From assembly GCA_963930645.1 (NCBI GenBank), contig OZ005656.1, positions 273,553,195 through 273,617,194 on the forward strand: DNA of 64,000 bases, in the 5' to 3' direction. The position numbers and the translations under genes were made by a program. Below, one piece after another: positions 46,763-56,925 of the stretch (positions are counted from its first letter, which is position 1; each line of letters starts with the position of its first letter). The notes under the pieces are model-generated. The model worked only from the letters and a program-made list of their open reading frames with translations, ran no database searches and had not been told where the DNA came from. The DNA is from Salticus scenicus. Taxonomy: Eukaryota > Arthropoda > Arachnida > Araneae > Salticidae.

Positions 46763-47223
46763 CAGGGCCAGATTATGGCACTAGCACACGGGCACTGAAC
46801 CAGGGCCTCCAAATTTAGGGGGCCTCATTTCCAAAAATTGAGAAGTTATAGTAAAAATTTCTTCATTATATGTGTATTAAAAACAAAAATTGATTACATT
46901 TTTCTTTCTATATTTTATTAGAGAGCTTAAACAATTATAAAATTTTGTGACTAATTTCCTACACATTGGCTGATTAATGTGCTACATTTTTACATTTGTC
47001 TTGAACATAAAGCTAACGATTTTGTTATAGGTTGCTAAAAAAAAAAAAAAAAAAGAGGAAATAGAACGTATAATTGAAGGAAAAAATTAAAAAACGCACT
47101 ATTTTTATTTATTTATTTTTGATTTTGAGAATGGGTCCTTTTGGTGAGTTCTTTAGAGCAGGGCATGGGGGCCTCCGAATAGCATCAGTGCCCCGGGTCT
47201 TCAATAAGCACTGTCGGGCCCTG
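46763..47223. mobile_element. hAT-type MITE (CAGGGCC ends)
   Basis: A 461-bp element with tips CAGGGCCAGATTATGGCACT and, complemented, CAGGGCCCGACAGTGCTTAT; subterminal GGGGGCCTC-type sequence matches as well. Flanked by GTTATACC (46755-46762) and GTGATACC (47224-47231), an 8-bp duplication with one mismatch, as for hAT. It interrupts the AGGTTT array, which resumes after it. No coding. Confidence 0.8.
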
Positions 47224-47231
47224 GTGATACC

Positions 47232-47424
47232 TCAATCAAAAATGGTTTTATTTAGGTTTTATTTTTAAAACATCAGAAACTTCCCTTACTAAAATTTATA
47301 TTTCTAATAATGATAATATATTTCTAAACTTGTACCTGACTAACTTAGAGTAGGTTTTTAATAATAAAATTCTCTTCTACATCTAAGGAAAATTTAAATA
47401 TTTTAGATTTTAATTAAAAATTAA

Positions 47425-47457
<33 letters not shown>

Positions 47458-48044
47458 CTAAATTTATAAATATATTTAATGATTACATAAATGTTTTTTT
47501 TATAAATAAATTATAAAACAATTAAATTAAAACACAATAAATCTTATATTTCACATATGTATCTGAAAAACTATATTTAAATTTATTTTATAAGTCTTTC
47601 GTCAATGAAAAGATATGTCAAATTAAATTCACCAACAAAAGAGATCATGTAACGATATTGATGTAAGATATAAATTAAAAAAATATGCATAAAAAAACAC
47701 CTTTATTTTCGGAGGGGGGGGGGGAGGGGGGTAATAACTGAATGAACTTATTTCTTGAATACTTCCTTTTAAATTATAATCTTTTAAATATTTAGAAGTA
47801 AACACCTATAACGTAAGTAATAAATAATAATAATGATAAAATAGAGAGTTTATGATTAAAAGTATGAAAAAATGGTAAATTAAAATTTACAGAAGGAATT
47901 TTACAGCATACATTAATCATGTTAGTGATTGCTTACAGTGTATTCCCAAAACTTTTTAAATGGTACGGGGAGAGAAAATAAAAATTAATTAATTAAAAAA
48001 TAAAATAAATTAAGAATTCTGTCAAAGGAACAATTTAGTTTAGC
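47232..48044. other. Interior of the 7.5-kb insertion, no gene seen
   Basis: AT-rich; (AAT)n at 47425-47457, and a G12-A-G6 tract near 47716-47735. The motif CTTACTAAAATTT recurs at 47288 in the same orientation as the left end of the insertion. Confidence 0.4.
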
Positions 48045-48576
48045 ACGGAGGACTATTAATTTCAATCTGCAAAAATTTTATTTTTGTTCTTATTTTTTAA
48101 TATTATTTTTTATCGCATTTTTGGACCGCAAAACTGGGACACGTACTTTTTAAAATGACTGAAAGGAATTAAAATGAAGTGTTGCCACCTAAATTTCATA
48201 CTTTAGTTAATTTAAAAAAAAAAGGAAAAAAAGAAATAAATATAAATAATTGTTGCGTCGAAAATTTTTTTGTACCCCTCAGATTCAGAAAAATCACCCC
48301 TTTCGTTTGGTACTGAATTTGTACCGAGCCACGTACTTTTTAAAATGACAGAAATGAATTAAAACGAAGTGTTGCCACCTACATTTCATACTTTAGATAA
48401 TTTAAAAAGAAAATTGATTGTCGTGTCGAAAAACTGTTTGTTCCTCTTGATTCAGAGAAATCGCTCCTTTCATTCGGTACCGAATTTTTAACGATAGGAC
48501 TGATATTTCTAAATTATTGTGGTGTTACAAAAAACTGGTCTATAAAATCTCCAGATTGAAACTTGTAGTCCTCCGT
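48045..48576. mobile_element. MITE with ACGGAGGACTA ends and internal tandem duplication
   Basis: Inverted ends ACGGAGGACTATTAATTTCA (left) and ACGGAGGACTACAAGTTTCA (right, complemented). The inside holds two related units of about 190 bp, each with ACGTACTTTTTAAAATGAC (48139 and 48331), GTGTTGCCACCTA.ATTTCAT and GATTCAGA. Target duplication not identified. No coding. Confidence 0.65.
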
Positions 48577-49872
48577 CCCAATAATGAAATTAGGAATAAA
48601 AATTTAGGTCTTAAAATTAAAAATGGCAACTGAACCAATATTTTACAATTTCATATTAATTCACAAGAAACATTTATATTAGCTTTAAAGTTTTTTTTTT
48701 TTTTTCCCTCTTCTTCTTTATTTCTGATCTTTTTATTCGTTTATTTCTTTTACATAAAAATTATGAAGAGACTTAAAAATATAATACATCATAAAGAAAA
48801 CATTTGGTATCTAATATAATACATTTCTTAAAGAAAAAAAAAGAATGTATTGTTTTCGATCCAAAATATTTATTTTATTTATTATTATTACGGTTAACAT
48901 TTTTATTTCATTCCGATATTGCTAACTTAAAATCGTTTACATTAAAAAAGATAATTTTTTTATTTCCTTTAAAATATTTTCCATCAAAATTCTTGAGTAC
49001 ATTTTTCATGTAACTTTTTATTTATTTATTTATTTATTTATTGTTTCATTCAGAATTTAAAAGAAAAAGTACATTTAGAATTTAACCTGCATTGTACAAT
49101 CTCTCTCTCTATATATATACAATACATATATTTCTTTCTTTTTTTTTTTTTTTTTTCTTTTTTGAAAGTGATTAAAATCCGAGTTTTAAAGCCCTTCAAT
49201 GCTTTCATATCTCAAGCTCTAATTCATTCTTTTCAAGTTCAATGCATTTGCATAGTAAAGATTATTCCAAGTAAAACTTCTAAATTCTTTAGATAGTATT
49301 ATCTCTATGTTTCAATCTGCAGAGAAAACTATCTGTTAAACAATAAGAACCGAGATACCATATTCAATGAACAAACAGATTAACATTTGCTTCTAGAAAA
49401 GTATTTAGTTTCCCCTTTCAAAGTTGTCTTCTACGGAATTTCTCTCTTAAACTCTACTCCAGGGAAACTGCTGATGTGTCACTTGATTCTACCTCTCCCA
49501 TAGAAAAAGATGATCCCTTTTGCGATGACATTTGACATGCAAAGAAGTGGACAAAAAATTTCCGGGCGTTTTGGTATTTTAAGTACATACTGAAATTCCA
49601 GCTACGATAAAGAAAGTGTTAAGGTTTTCTAAAGCCTTTTTTATGGTTTAATACAGGTTTCCAGGCATTTAAAAGCTTTTATTGAAGTTTGATTAAAAAA
49701 ATACCTACCGAAAAGAAACGTCATCTAAGTTTCTTTTAAGTTTTTTTAAAAAATCTCTTGAAATTTTACATGTTTTTAGGTTTATAGAAGTTTTCCAAGG
49801 TTTCGGTTAAATATATCGCTGATAATAAGTTTTCTTATGGTATTCAGGTAACACCTCCATTATACTTGCAAT

Positions 49873-49912
<40 letters not shown>

Positions 49913-50183
49913 TTTAGTTTATTTTTAACTTATTATCACTCATTAACTTATTATTACTCATTGACTAAATATTTTAATTAGTAAAATAATAACAATTTTG
50001 TGTATTATTATTAATAATTATCAGTTTCAATTTCTACGAAACAAAACATAATATTAAAAAAAAAAAAAAAATCTGAGATTCATTAATATTCTTCCATTAA
50101 TTTATCAAAAACATAATAAATATTAATACATTCATCTCATAAATAATTAAATAACACGCATTAAAAATTAATTTCAGTTTTAA
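48577..50183. other. Interior of the 7.5-kb insertion with a second AGGTTT-repeat copy
   Basis: 49615-49895 repeats the left end of the insertion (AAGGTTTTCTAAAGCC, then TTTTCCAAGGTTTCGG and CTGATAATAAG). It stops in a poly-T run (49877-49909). The rest is AT-rich with (TTTA)n near 49017-49042 and (CT)n/(TA)n near 49101-49120. No gene. Confidence 0.5.
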
Positions 50184-50563
50184 CCCATTAACCGCCAACA
50201 CTAGAAATAACGATTTTTTTTTTTCTGAATAAAAACAGTAACGTTCATTGTTTTGATCATATATAACAATAATTTAAAATAAAATTATAAAAATTAGTCT
50301 TATCTTACTAAAAATAGAGTGTTATATTTGTACAATGTCAGTGGAATAAGAATATAGAATTAAAAAATATAAATGTTTACGGAAATTTCCTTGAGGGCGC
50401 ATAAAACAGAAAAAACTACAGATGACTAAAAAAGTAATTATTTTATTTCGACAACATTTTTAGAAGCTTTTTATATGAAATTGACTTTGTCATTGTGTCT
50501 TTGTCTCACGCTAATAAACAAAGCGCTTCCATTTTAAATTAAATATAAGTTGCTCAATTTGTC

Positions 50564-50634
50564 GTTTCTGGGCTTAGTTGGTTAGAGCGTCATGTTAATA
50601 ACGTGAAGGCCGAGAGTTCATTCCTCGAAGGTCC
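50564..50634 (+). tRNA. tRNA-Ile-like segment, unit 1
   Basis: GGGCTTAGTTGGTTAGAGCG gives a good A box; TTAATAA places an AAT anticodon as in tRNA-Ile; GAGAGTTCATTCCTCGAAGG is a weakened B box (GTTCATTCC). The acceptor stem is not maintained. A pseudo-tRNA. Confidence 0.6.
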
Positions 50635-50949
50635 AACTGGTTAATTTTTACAGATAATTAGTAAAAAATGTGTCAATTGATAAAAGAAAATTTTTTGTTC
50701 ACTACAGAGTATTTCAAGAAGAGTTTTTTAAAGAAGTTTTTCTTTTCTTTTTAGATATTAGAAAACGCAAAATATTTTTGATATTAAAAAAGCTCAAAAT
50801 AAAAAGTTTTAAGTAAAAAATAGAATAATCAATATTTGTAGAAGCTTTTTAGAAACATTTTATTGAAATTGGATTTTGTTATCGCGTCTTTCTGTCACGC
50901 TAATAAACAAGGCACCTCAACGTTAAAGTAAATGTCAGCGGTTTTTATT

Positions 50950-51022
50950 GCCGCTAGTTGGCTCAGTTGGTTAGAGTGTCAAGTTCCTAATGCGATGATT
51001 GTGAGTTCCATTCCCGATTCCC
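50950..51022 (+). tRNA. tRNA-like segment, unit 2
   Basis: GCCGCTAGTTGGCTCAGTTG followed by GTTAGAGTGTC keeps the D arm; CCTAATGCGATG lies at the anticodon arm; GTGAGTTCCATTCCCGATTC is the B-box region. Diverged from unit 1 and not expected to be functional. Confidence 0.5.
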
Positions 51023-51302
51023 GGGGTAGCGATGTGTTAAATTTTGCAGATAATTAATAGAAAATATGTCAGTTGATAAAAGACAATTTTCCATTGTCTA
51101 CACAGTACTCTAAGAATTTTTGAAGACTTTTTTTAAGCAGCTTTTTTTTTCTTTTTTTAAATACTAAATAGCACATACACACACAAAAAAAAGTTATATA
51201 TTAGAAGCTTTTTATTGAAATTGGATTTTTGTCATCGTGTCTTTGTGTCACTCTGAAAAATAAGGCACCTCAATTTTAGCGTAAATTTAAACAACCCTTT
51301 TC

Positions 51303-51372
51303 GTCGCTCGTTAATGCTTTTGATTAGAACATCATGGTGATAACGCGATGCTCGTGGGTTCGTTCCTCGAAC
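51303..51372 (+). tRNA. tRNA-like segment, unit 3
   Basis: The A-box region is degraded (GTTAATGCTTTTGATTAGAA), but the anticodon arm ATGGTGATAACGCGATG and B box GGGTTCGTTCCTCGAAC remain close to units 1 and 4. Confidence 0.5.
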
Positions 51373-51837
51373 GCTGATGTGTTACCTTTTCACAAAAAAT
51401 TAATAGAAACGATGTCAATTTATAAAAGAAAATCTTTCATTGTCTACACAGTATCCTGAGGAATTTCGATAGTTTCTTTTAAGAAGCTTTTTGAGTTACT
51501 AAAAGGCATAAAATAAAAATTTAGTAAAAATAAAAATAAATAAATAAATATAAAATAAATAAATAAAAATAACATTGAAAGTTTTTTATTGATGTGAAGC
51601 CCTAAAAAGCTTGAAATAATAATAAAAAAAATATTATTGCAGAGACATGCTATAAATCATAAAAGTTTCAACAACAAGAAAATTTTAAAGAAATGTATAG
51701 ATATTTCACTTTTGCAAAAGATAAAAAACTTTAAGTATTCCAAATATTTCAAAAAGCATTCGAGAAAAATATCTTTTTATATAAGTATTTGATAGATTTT
51801 TCTAGAATGTTCTATGACTTTTCTTGACTGTTCTTAA

Positions 51838-51900
51838 ACTTTTGGTTAGAGCGTCATGCTGATAACTCGATGGTCCCGGATTCGGTCCTCGAAAGACGAT
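51838..51900 (+). tRNA. tRNA-Ile-like segment, unit 4 (5' truncated)
   Basis: Starts at CTTTTGGTTAGAGCGTCATG, then CTGATAACTCGATGG and CCGGATTCGGTCCTCGAAAG. The acceptor 5' strand is missing. It is followed by the same tail (GCAGATAATAATAATAA, TGTCAATTGATAAAAGAAAA) as the other units. Confidence 0.5.
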
Positions 51901-52039
51901 ATGGTACTTTTTTGCAGATAATAATAATAATAATAATAAAAAATGTCAATTGATAAAAGAAAATCTTCAGTTGTCTACACAATATCCTCAGTAATTTTGA
52001 TTATTTTTTTTAAGAAGTTCTTTTTTTTTTTTTTTTTTT

Positions 52040-52560
52040 TTTGTAACTAAAATGCACAAAATAAAATTTAAGTAAAAAAACCGTTTTTTAAAGTTAGAAG
52101 TTTTTTATTGTGAAGCCCTTAAAAGCATAAAATAAAAATTTATTCTGCCACAGACATGCTACAAAGAAATGAAAGTTTCAAAACTAAGAAAATTTTAGAG
52201 AAAAATATAGGTATTTCCCTTTTATAAAAGATGAAATTTTTTAATGTTCAAAATATTTTTAAAAGCTTTCGAGACATTTGAAATTTATAGTCTAACTAAT
52301 GATTATTCAAAAGCTAATAACTAAGAATATTGGTCTTGAAAGCTTTTAAAAATATTTTGAACATTAAAAATTTTCATCTCTTGCAAAAGGGAAATACCTA
52401 TATTTTTTTCTAAAATTTTTTTAGTGTTGAAACTTTCATTTCTTTGTGGCATTTCTTTGCCAGAATAAATTTTTATTTTGTGCTTTTTTGGGCTTCACAA
52501 TAAAAAGCTTCTAACGGTAAAAAATTGTTTTTTACATAAATTTTATTTTACAAGTTATGT
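52040..52560. repeat. Inverted repeat, arms about 220 bp, in the piggyBac-like element
   Basis: Left arm 52050-52271 and right arm 52336-52556 are close reverse complements, for example AAATATAGGTATTTCCCTTTT (52204) against AAAAGGGAAATACCTATATT (52385). The spacer is about 65 bp. The left arm is also related in direct orientation to 51590-51790 (GTGAAGCCCTTAAAAGC and TGAAAGTTTCAA.AA.AAGAA). No coding. Confidence 0.8.
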
Positions 52561-52648
52561 AAACTCATTCAGATATGAAGATATTGAAATTTTTTTGTTT
52601 GAACAGTGTTTCACGTTTGAAATCCGTTTTAAACTTAAAACTATTTTT

Positions 52649-52691
<43 letters not shown>

Positions 52692-52848
52692 TCATAAAAA
52701 AAATCTATTCTTTTCTCACTAAAAAACAGTACTTAATATAAAATATATTTTTTAGTTAACTATTAAGCGCGATTATTTCTGGTGTTGCGTGAACACAACA
52801 CCAGCGGGCAATGGGTTAATCTCAAAACGCTACTTTAAATAATCAAGA

Positions 52849-53042
52849 ACCATGTAATCAAGGCCCACCGGTCGAATGGTGAGAGCACGCAACTACAAAC
52901 CCGAAGTCTGTCAGTTCGATTCTTTCCGGCCGCAAGCGTGAAAGAAAATGATTGAAAGTACAGAAGTTCAGTAATTTCTCCCTAGATGTCAGCATCAAAT
53001 ATACAAAATGATACCGAAGCCGTAACTTCATGGTTCTTTATA
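52849..53042 (+). repeat. Possible small element with a tRNA-like core
   Basis: Inverted tips AAGAACCATG and CATGGTTCTT enclose GGTCGAATGGTGAGAGCACG (A-box-like) and CAGTTCGATTC (B-box-like). A full cloverleaf does not form. Whether the tips are a coincidence is unclear. Confidence 0.35.
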
Positions 53043-53520
53043 AAAGCCCTTTGGTATTTATAAAAAAAACCTGAATTGAATTTTATAGAAATGCCTTAAC
53101 CTATAGAGGTTTTGATGGAGCTTTTATTATGGCTTTATTTTGCACCATTAAAGCCTTGATAATACCTTATTTTCAATACCTCTAAAACCTGTAAAATACC
53201 TGTTAAAAGAAACCTTAGGAAAAACTTTCAAAAAAACATTGGGAAGGTATTTAAAAAAGCTTTGTATGTATATTAAAAATACCTACATGAGTCATGGTAT
53301 TTTATGAAAAACTTTTGGTATTTATAAAAAACCTGCAATAACTTTCTGAAAAATACCATAATGTATTCGTGAGAAACCTGTGGAGTTATTAATAGAGCTT
53401 TTATTATGGCTTTATTTTGCACCATTAAAGCCTTGATAATACCTTATTTTAAATACCTCTAAAAGCTGTAAAATACCTGTTTAAAGAAACCTAAAAAAAA
53501 AACTTAAATAAAACCTTAAA
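53043..53520. repeat. Right-end repeat of the 7.5-kb insertion, two units
   Basis: GAGCTTTTATTATGGCTTTA (53118 and 53395), with GCACCATTAAAGCCTTGATAA and ATACCTCTAAAA(C/G)CTG, appears twice about 277 bp apart, each preceded by CTTTTGGTATTTATAAAAAA or a close variant. The units are rich in AAACCT, the complement of the AGGTTT repeats at the left end. Confidence 0.7.
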
Positions 53521-53531
53521 ATTTTAGTAAG

Positions 53532-53578
53532 TGAGTGTTTGAAGTAATCAGGAAAAATGGAGGACTAATATCATATTA
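53532..53578 (+). pseudogene. Tc1-like transposase, C-terminal end
   Basis: After the insertion the frame reads VFEVIRKNGGLISY and stops at TAA (53577), the conserved tail of this transposase group. Together with 45083-46030 it fixes where the 7.5-kb insertion landed: between SMK and VFEV. Confidence 0.85.
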
Positions 53579-53820
53579 ATATTTTATACAATTTCGTCTT
53601 TTCACAAGTGGTCTTATATTTTCATAACAAGTTATTTTTAACTTATTTCTAATATATATTTTAATTAAACATTTATTGCATTATACTATGTTATTGCAAA
53701 CTAATTATAAAAAAATATAGAGCAATATATTATTTTATGCATTTAAATTATGATTAGAATCTTTATTTTTCTTATAATTTACAAAATTAAAGTGGTCTTA
53801 TAATTTCTTAACGGGCTGTA

Positions 53821-54908
53821 GTTACTTATGATGTTACCATTAAATATCAGGGGAAAAACTTTCATCATGCTAACTTTTTAGACAAAATTTTCTTTTAAAA
53901 CAACTGTTTCTAATTTGAGAAAAGATATTCAAAGCTGTGATCGACTGCGCATTTGCCAAATATGACTGTGAAAAATGTTGATTCTCTTGTCAATTTGGAA
54001 TATTCAAGTTCTTTCGAAAATCAAGTAATACAATTATTCGGCAGTTTGGTAATTGGAATATTATTATCCTTTTTCAATAAATAATTTTTAAAAATAGTGA
54101 ATGGTATAGTTTGCATACTGTGCGTTCTTGGTTACAGAAAATAGCACCTGTGTAAACAGACAGGTACTTTTTTTTTTTTTTTTTTTTTAAATATTCTGTT
54201 TTTACGTTTAAACAGAAGTATTTAGGATTTATCAGAATCTTGTGTTTACTTATTCGGGTCGATTGTCCTTGTACGGCTTTTTAAGCATGGCTATTCGAAT
54301 GTATTGTTGTAAAAAACATAAACTGTATTTACTATGCGTTATACATGCATACATTTTGTAACCTGAAATGCTCAGAACATTTATTGGTCACATATCAACT
54401 AAGCAATAATATGTTACAAGAAGAATAGGTTATTATATCCTATTACTATAGGTAATGTGGAATGAAGTAACTTATTATTAAAAAGTAATTTTTTATCTCA
54501 TATTTAGTAGCTCTGTGATCAGCTTTTTCCTTACAAAGTGACGGACATACACATACAAACTTCTTTTATTACATCTAGAGATAACAATCTTATAATGATA
54601 GTTGTGAAGATACTTATAGAAAATGCATAGTTAGATTAATTATATTCAATAAAATTTTGACTACAGTAAATCAGGTTGATTTAAACTTGTGTACGAAATG
54701 ATTATACTTTTATTTGAATATTGAGTATAAACAATACTAAAATTTTGAAAGCCACATTGTAAAACATTCCATTAGAAAATAAAATATTTCTTTAACTTTC
54801 CTACAAAAAAATATGCTTTCTTAAACTATAGAAATTTACTGTAAAATTATATCTTAATCTGTTAAATAAACATATTTTCTGTAACCTGATAAAATTTGCA
54901 GTCATTCA
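53821..54908. other. AT-rich stretch, no gene seen
   Basis: A poly-T run at 54169-54188; no coding signal. Confidence 0.4.
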
Positions 54909-54910
54909 TA

Positions 54911-55028
54911 CACTGTAAAAAAATAACTATTACCAGCTGCAAGAAACTCTCTGTGATTGGAGAAAATAATTATTTTCTCCAATCACAGAGAGTTTCTTGC
55001 AGCTGGTAATAGTTATTTTTTTACAGTG
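54911..55028. mobile_element. Perfect 118-bp palindromic MITE
   Basis: An uninterrupted, exact palindrome: CACTGTAAAAAAATAACTAT and its complement at the ends, with AATAATTATT at the centre and no loop. Flanked by TA (54909-54910 and 55029-55030). Tips match the CACTGT(T/A)AAAA family. The arms contain CCAGCTGCAAGAAACTCTCT. Confidence 0.9.
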
Positions 55029-55030
55029 TA

Positions 55031-55729
55031 CAGACTGTTTCTGGTGGTGTACTCTTTACTTCTTCACAGCGTGATTTTATTAATCACGTACTAAGAAGGA
55101 TTAAACCTATAAGGTAAGAAGTATGTAGAAGTATGTACTATTTACTTGCTGTCCCATTAGTGTTTATTTTTTATCAGTTTAAGCATCAATTTATAGCGAC
55201 TAAGATGGGCGGACACTATATAAATATAATAATTTTCGGATTTCTTACACTTCAAAACTTGTAAAAATATCAAAAGCATAGTCAAAAATTTCAATGTATA
55301 GATAAGATTTTTATACTTACACTTTGATAGGGAACTGATGGTGGGGGATGAAAATCAAAATTTTCAGTATTTTCATCTTATGTTTTCACTTTTATACATC
55401 TCTTTTACAATACTTTTAGAAAATATAAATTTATATACTTTTTAAGTGTTAAATTTAGTTATAAAAAATATCACTTAAATATATATATATATAAACATAT
55501 CTTAGAAAGATTTGTGAAAATATGTAAAATAAGAAAAGTTTAAAAAATGAAACACAAAAAGCATATCTTGAGATATCTTTGACAAACAAATTTATCATCA
55601 CCCATAGGTTTAGTTTTAGAAAACTTACTATTACTGACCAGGAATCTGAAACTGGCTCAAATTTTCTTTCTTTTTTCTACGTTCATGAAATAATTTAGTA
55701 CATTCTATACATTTCAATATATGTATATA

Positions 55730-55770
<41 letters not shown>

Positions 55771-56280
55771 GAGAGGATATCGTAAATATTAATTATAACT
55801 AAGATATAATCTAAATCTGTGGATAAAATTTATTCAGCCTCTTTTTCGAAATTTGTAGGTACACAATGATGTAAATTTTGGCAATTAATTTGATCTGATT
55901 GGCTTCACGGAGCAGTAGATTTTAAAAAAAAAAAACCTAATTTATGAAAAAGACAAAAGCTAGAAATATGATTAAAATCCTTTATTTGAAAAGCTACAAT
56001 GCCAGCAAATGCATGACGATATGATGGATGTTTATAAAAATAATAGCCCATTATACAACACTCTTGAGTTAACACGACACTAATAGTGTGGCTAACATGA
56101 CACTAACAGTAGATATGACATTTTTGAGTGTTCTTACTGTTGCGTGATTGGTAAATGAAATTTAGAACTGATGACACGCTTATCAAACACGATCCAAGAG
56201 CAACATCATCCCACTGACGACGTTGCCATAGTGAAGAAAGTGGAACAACGCCCTATTAGACCAAAGAGAAATTTTCATGA
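55031..56280. other. AT-rich stretch, no gene seen
   Basis: A (TA)n run at 55735-55769. The last 130 bp become GC-richer. No coding signal. Confidence 0.4.
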
Positions 56281-56295
56281 ATGACGTATGTTTGT

Positions 56296-56340
56296 AATAT
56301 AAAAAGGGTTTCTCACCCCTCGTGAGTTACTTGTGGAAAC
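56296..56340 (+). promoter_or_regulatory. TATA-box promoter-like sequence, perhaps in a solo LTR
   Basis: TATAAAAAGGGTTTCTCACC at 56299 followed by CTCGTGAGTTACTTGTGG looks like a Pol II core promoter. The next 580 bp (56345-56920) are strikingly C-rich and G-poor on this strand and contain no convincing frame. A retroelement LTR (U3-R-U5) or an untranslated leader would look like this. I could not define TG...CA limits with a duplication. Confidence 0.3.
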
Positions 56341-56344
56341 GCAG

Positions 56345-56925
56345 GCACGCAACTCTCAAGACACGCAGGTGATTCACAATTGTCTTCCTCCGAAACTACT
56401 GGATTCGCACGATCCACTATCTCCAAAAAATCCCTACCAATAACACAATATAACGCAATAACTCTTACTTTACACTCCACCAACATCACACTATATAATA
56501 ATATCTGCGACTTCTTCGTCCGTCAACAACCACCATACAACACCATCTCGTAATCTCCACGCCGTCACACAGCACAATACAATACCTTACCACACTTCAC
56601 TTATTTATCTACCTTGAAAACCGATAACCTTCATCACTTCAATTCCCCTAACTTCAATAACCGATCATATTCATACACCTTACGCAAACTGCGCAAGGTT
56701 TACTCTCCTTTTAGTGGCTCTATGCCGACGTAAACTCATTCAGACTCCATTCTATTACGTCACTCTGCACTGGTACCAGACTTTGTGTTTTCAATCTCTG
56801 ATCAACATTCCTTTACAAGTAACTACATCCTTTTGCCTCAATTCCGGTGCTACGCTACGATTTTACTCTCCATACCGCTTACCTGCGGTGACCTGCAATT
56901 GACGCAACCTCTTACCTTACAAACT
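56345..56925. other. Strand-asymmetric C-rich segment
   Basis: Rich in C, A and T with few G on the plus strand (CACCAACATCACACTATATA-type sequence), unlike its AT-balanced surroundings. A 62-codon frame at 56714 has no recognisable motif. It may be the untranslated part of a retroelement. Confidence 0.35.

Larger units (their letters stand above)
50463..52030 (+). repeat. Array of tRNA-Ile-like units, period about 370 bp
   Basis: At least four related units. Each carries a tRNA-like segment, then GCAGATAATTAATAGAAAAT-type sequence, TGTC(A/-)ATTGATAAAAGAAAAT and a TAAGAAGCTTTTT tail. Leaders AGAAGCTTTTTATTGAAATTGG with GTCACGCTAATAAACAA precede units 1-3 (50463, 50840 and 51204). The spacing between units 1-2 and 2-3 is 377 and 364 bp; unit 4 is further away because of a 150-bp extra segment (51590-51790). 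Tandem amplification of a tRNA-derived (SINE-like) module is the simplest reading. Confidence 0.7.
50184..52815. mobile_element. piggyBac-like element flanked by TTAA, no transposase
   Basis: Ends CCCATTAACCGCCAACACTA and, complemented, CCCATTGCCCGCTGGTGTTG, each abutting TTAA (50180-50183 and 52816-52819). TTAA duplication and CCC-starting tips are the piggyBac signature. After the tips both sides have (C)CAGAAATAA-like sequence. The 2.6-kb interior lacks a transposase and instead holds the tRNA-Ile-like array and a large inverted repeat. Confidence 0.75.
46033..53531. mobile_element. 7.5-kb composite insertion with CTTACTAAAATTT inverted ends
   Basis: The left end CTTACTAAAATTTAAGGTTTT and the right end, complemented, CTTACTAAAATTTTAAGGTTT form an inverted pair of about 40 bp. 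They interrupt a Tc1 transposase between SMK (46020) and VFEVIRKNGG (53536), so the limits are known to a few bases, but I could not fix a target duplication. The interior has AGGTTT/AAACCT-rich repeats at both ends, further insertions (46763, 48045, 50184) and no transposase. Class unknown. Confidence 0.7.
44743..53818 (+). mobile_element. Tc1-like element with doubled terminal repeats, split by a 7.5-kb insertion
   Basis: Outer repeats CAGTGCGTTAAGAAATTATA... (44743) and the complement near 53791-53818 are flanked by TA. Inner repeats with TTATAAGACCACC lie about 180 bp inside on the left (44925-44953) and on the right near 53606-53630, giving the IR/DR layout. The core (A)TTATAAGAC(A/C)C is shared with the element at 23459. 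The transposase relic ends at 46030 and resumes at 53532, with the insertion 46033-53531 between. Confidence 0.85.

Noticed and set aside
56714..56902. 62-codon frame after the TATA-like promoter
   Set aside because: No recognisable domain and no supporting codon signal in the C-rich segment.
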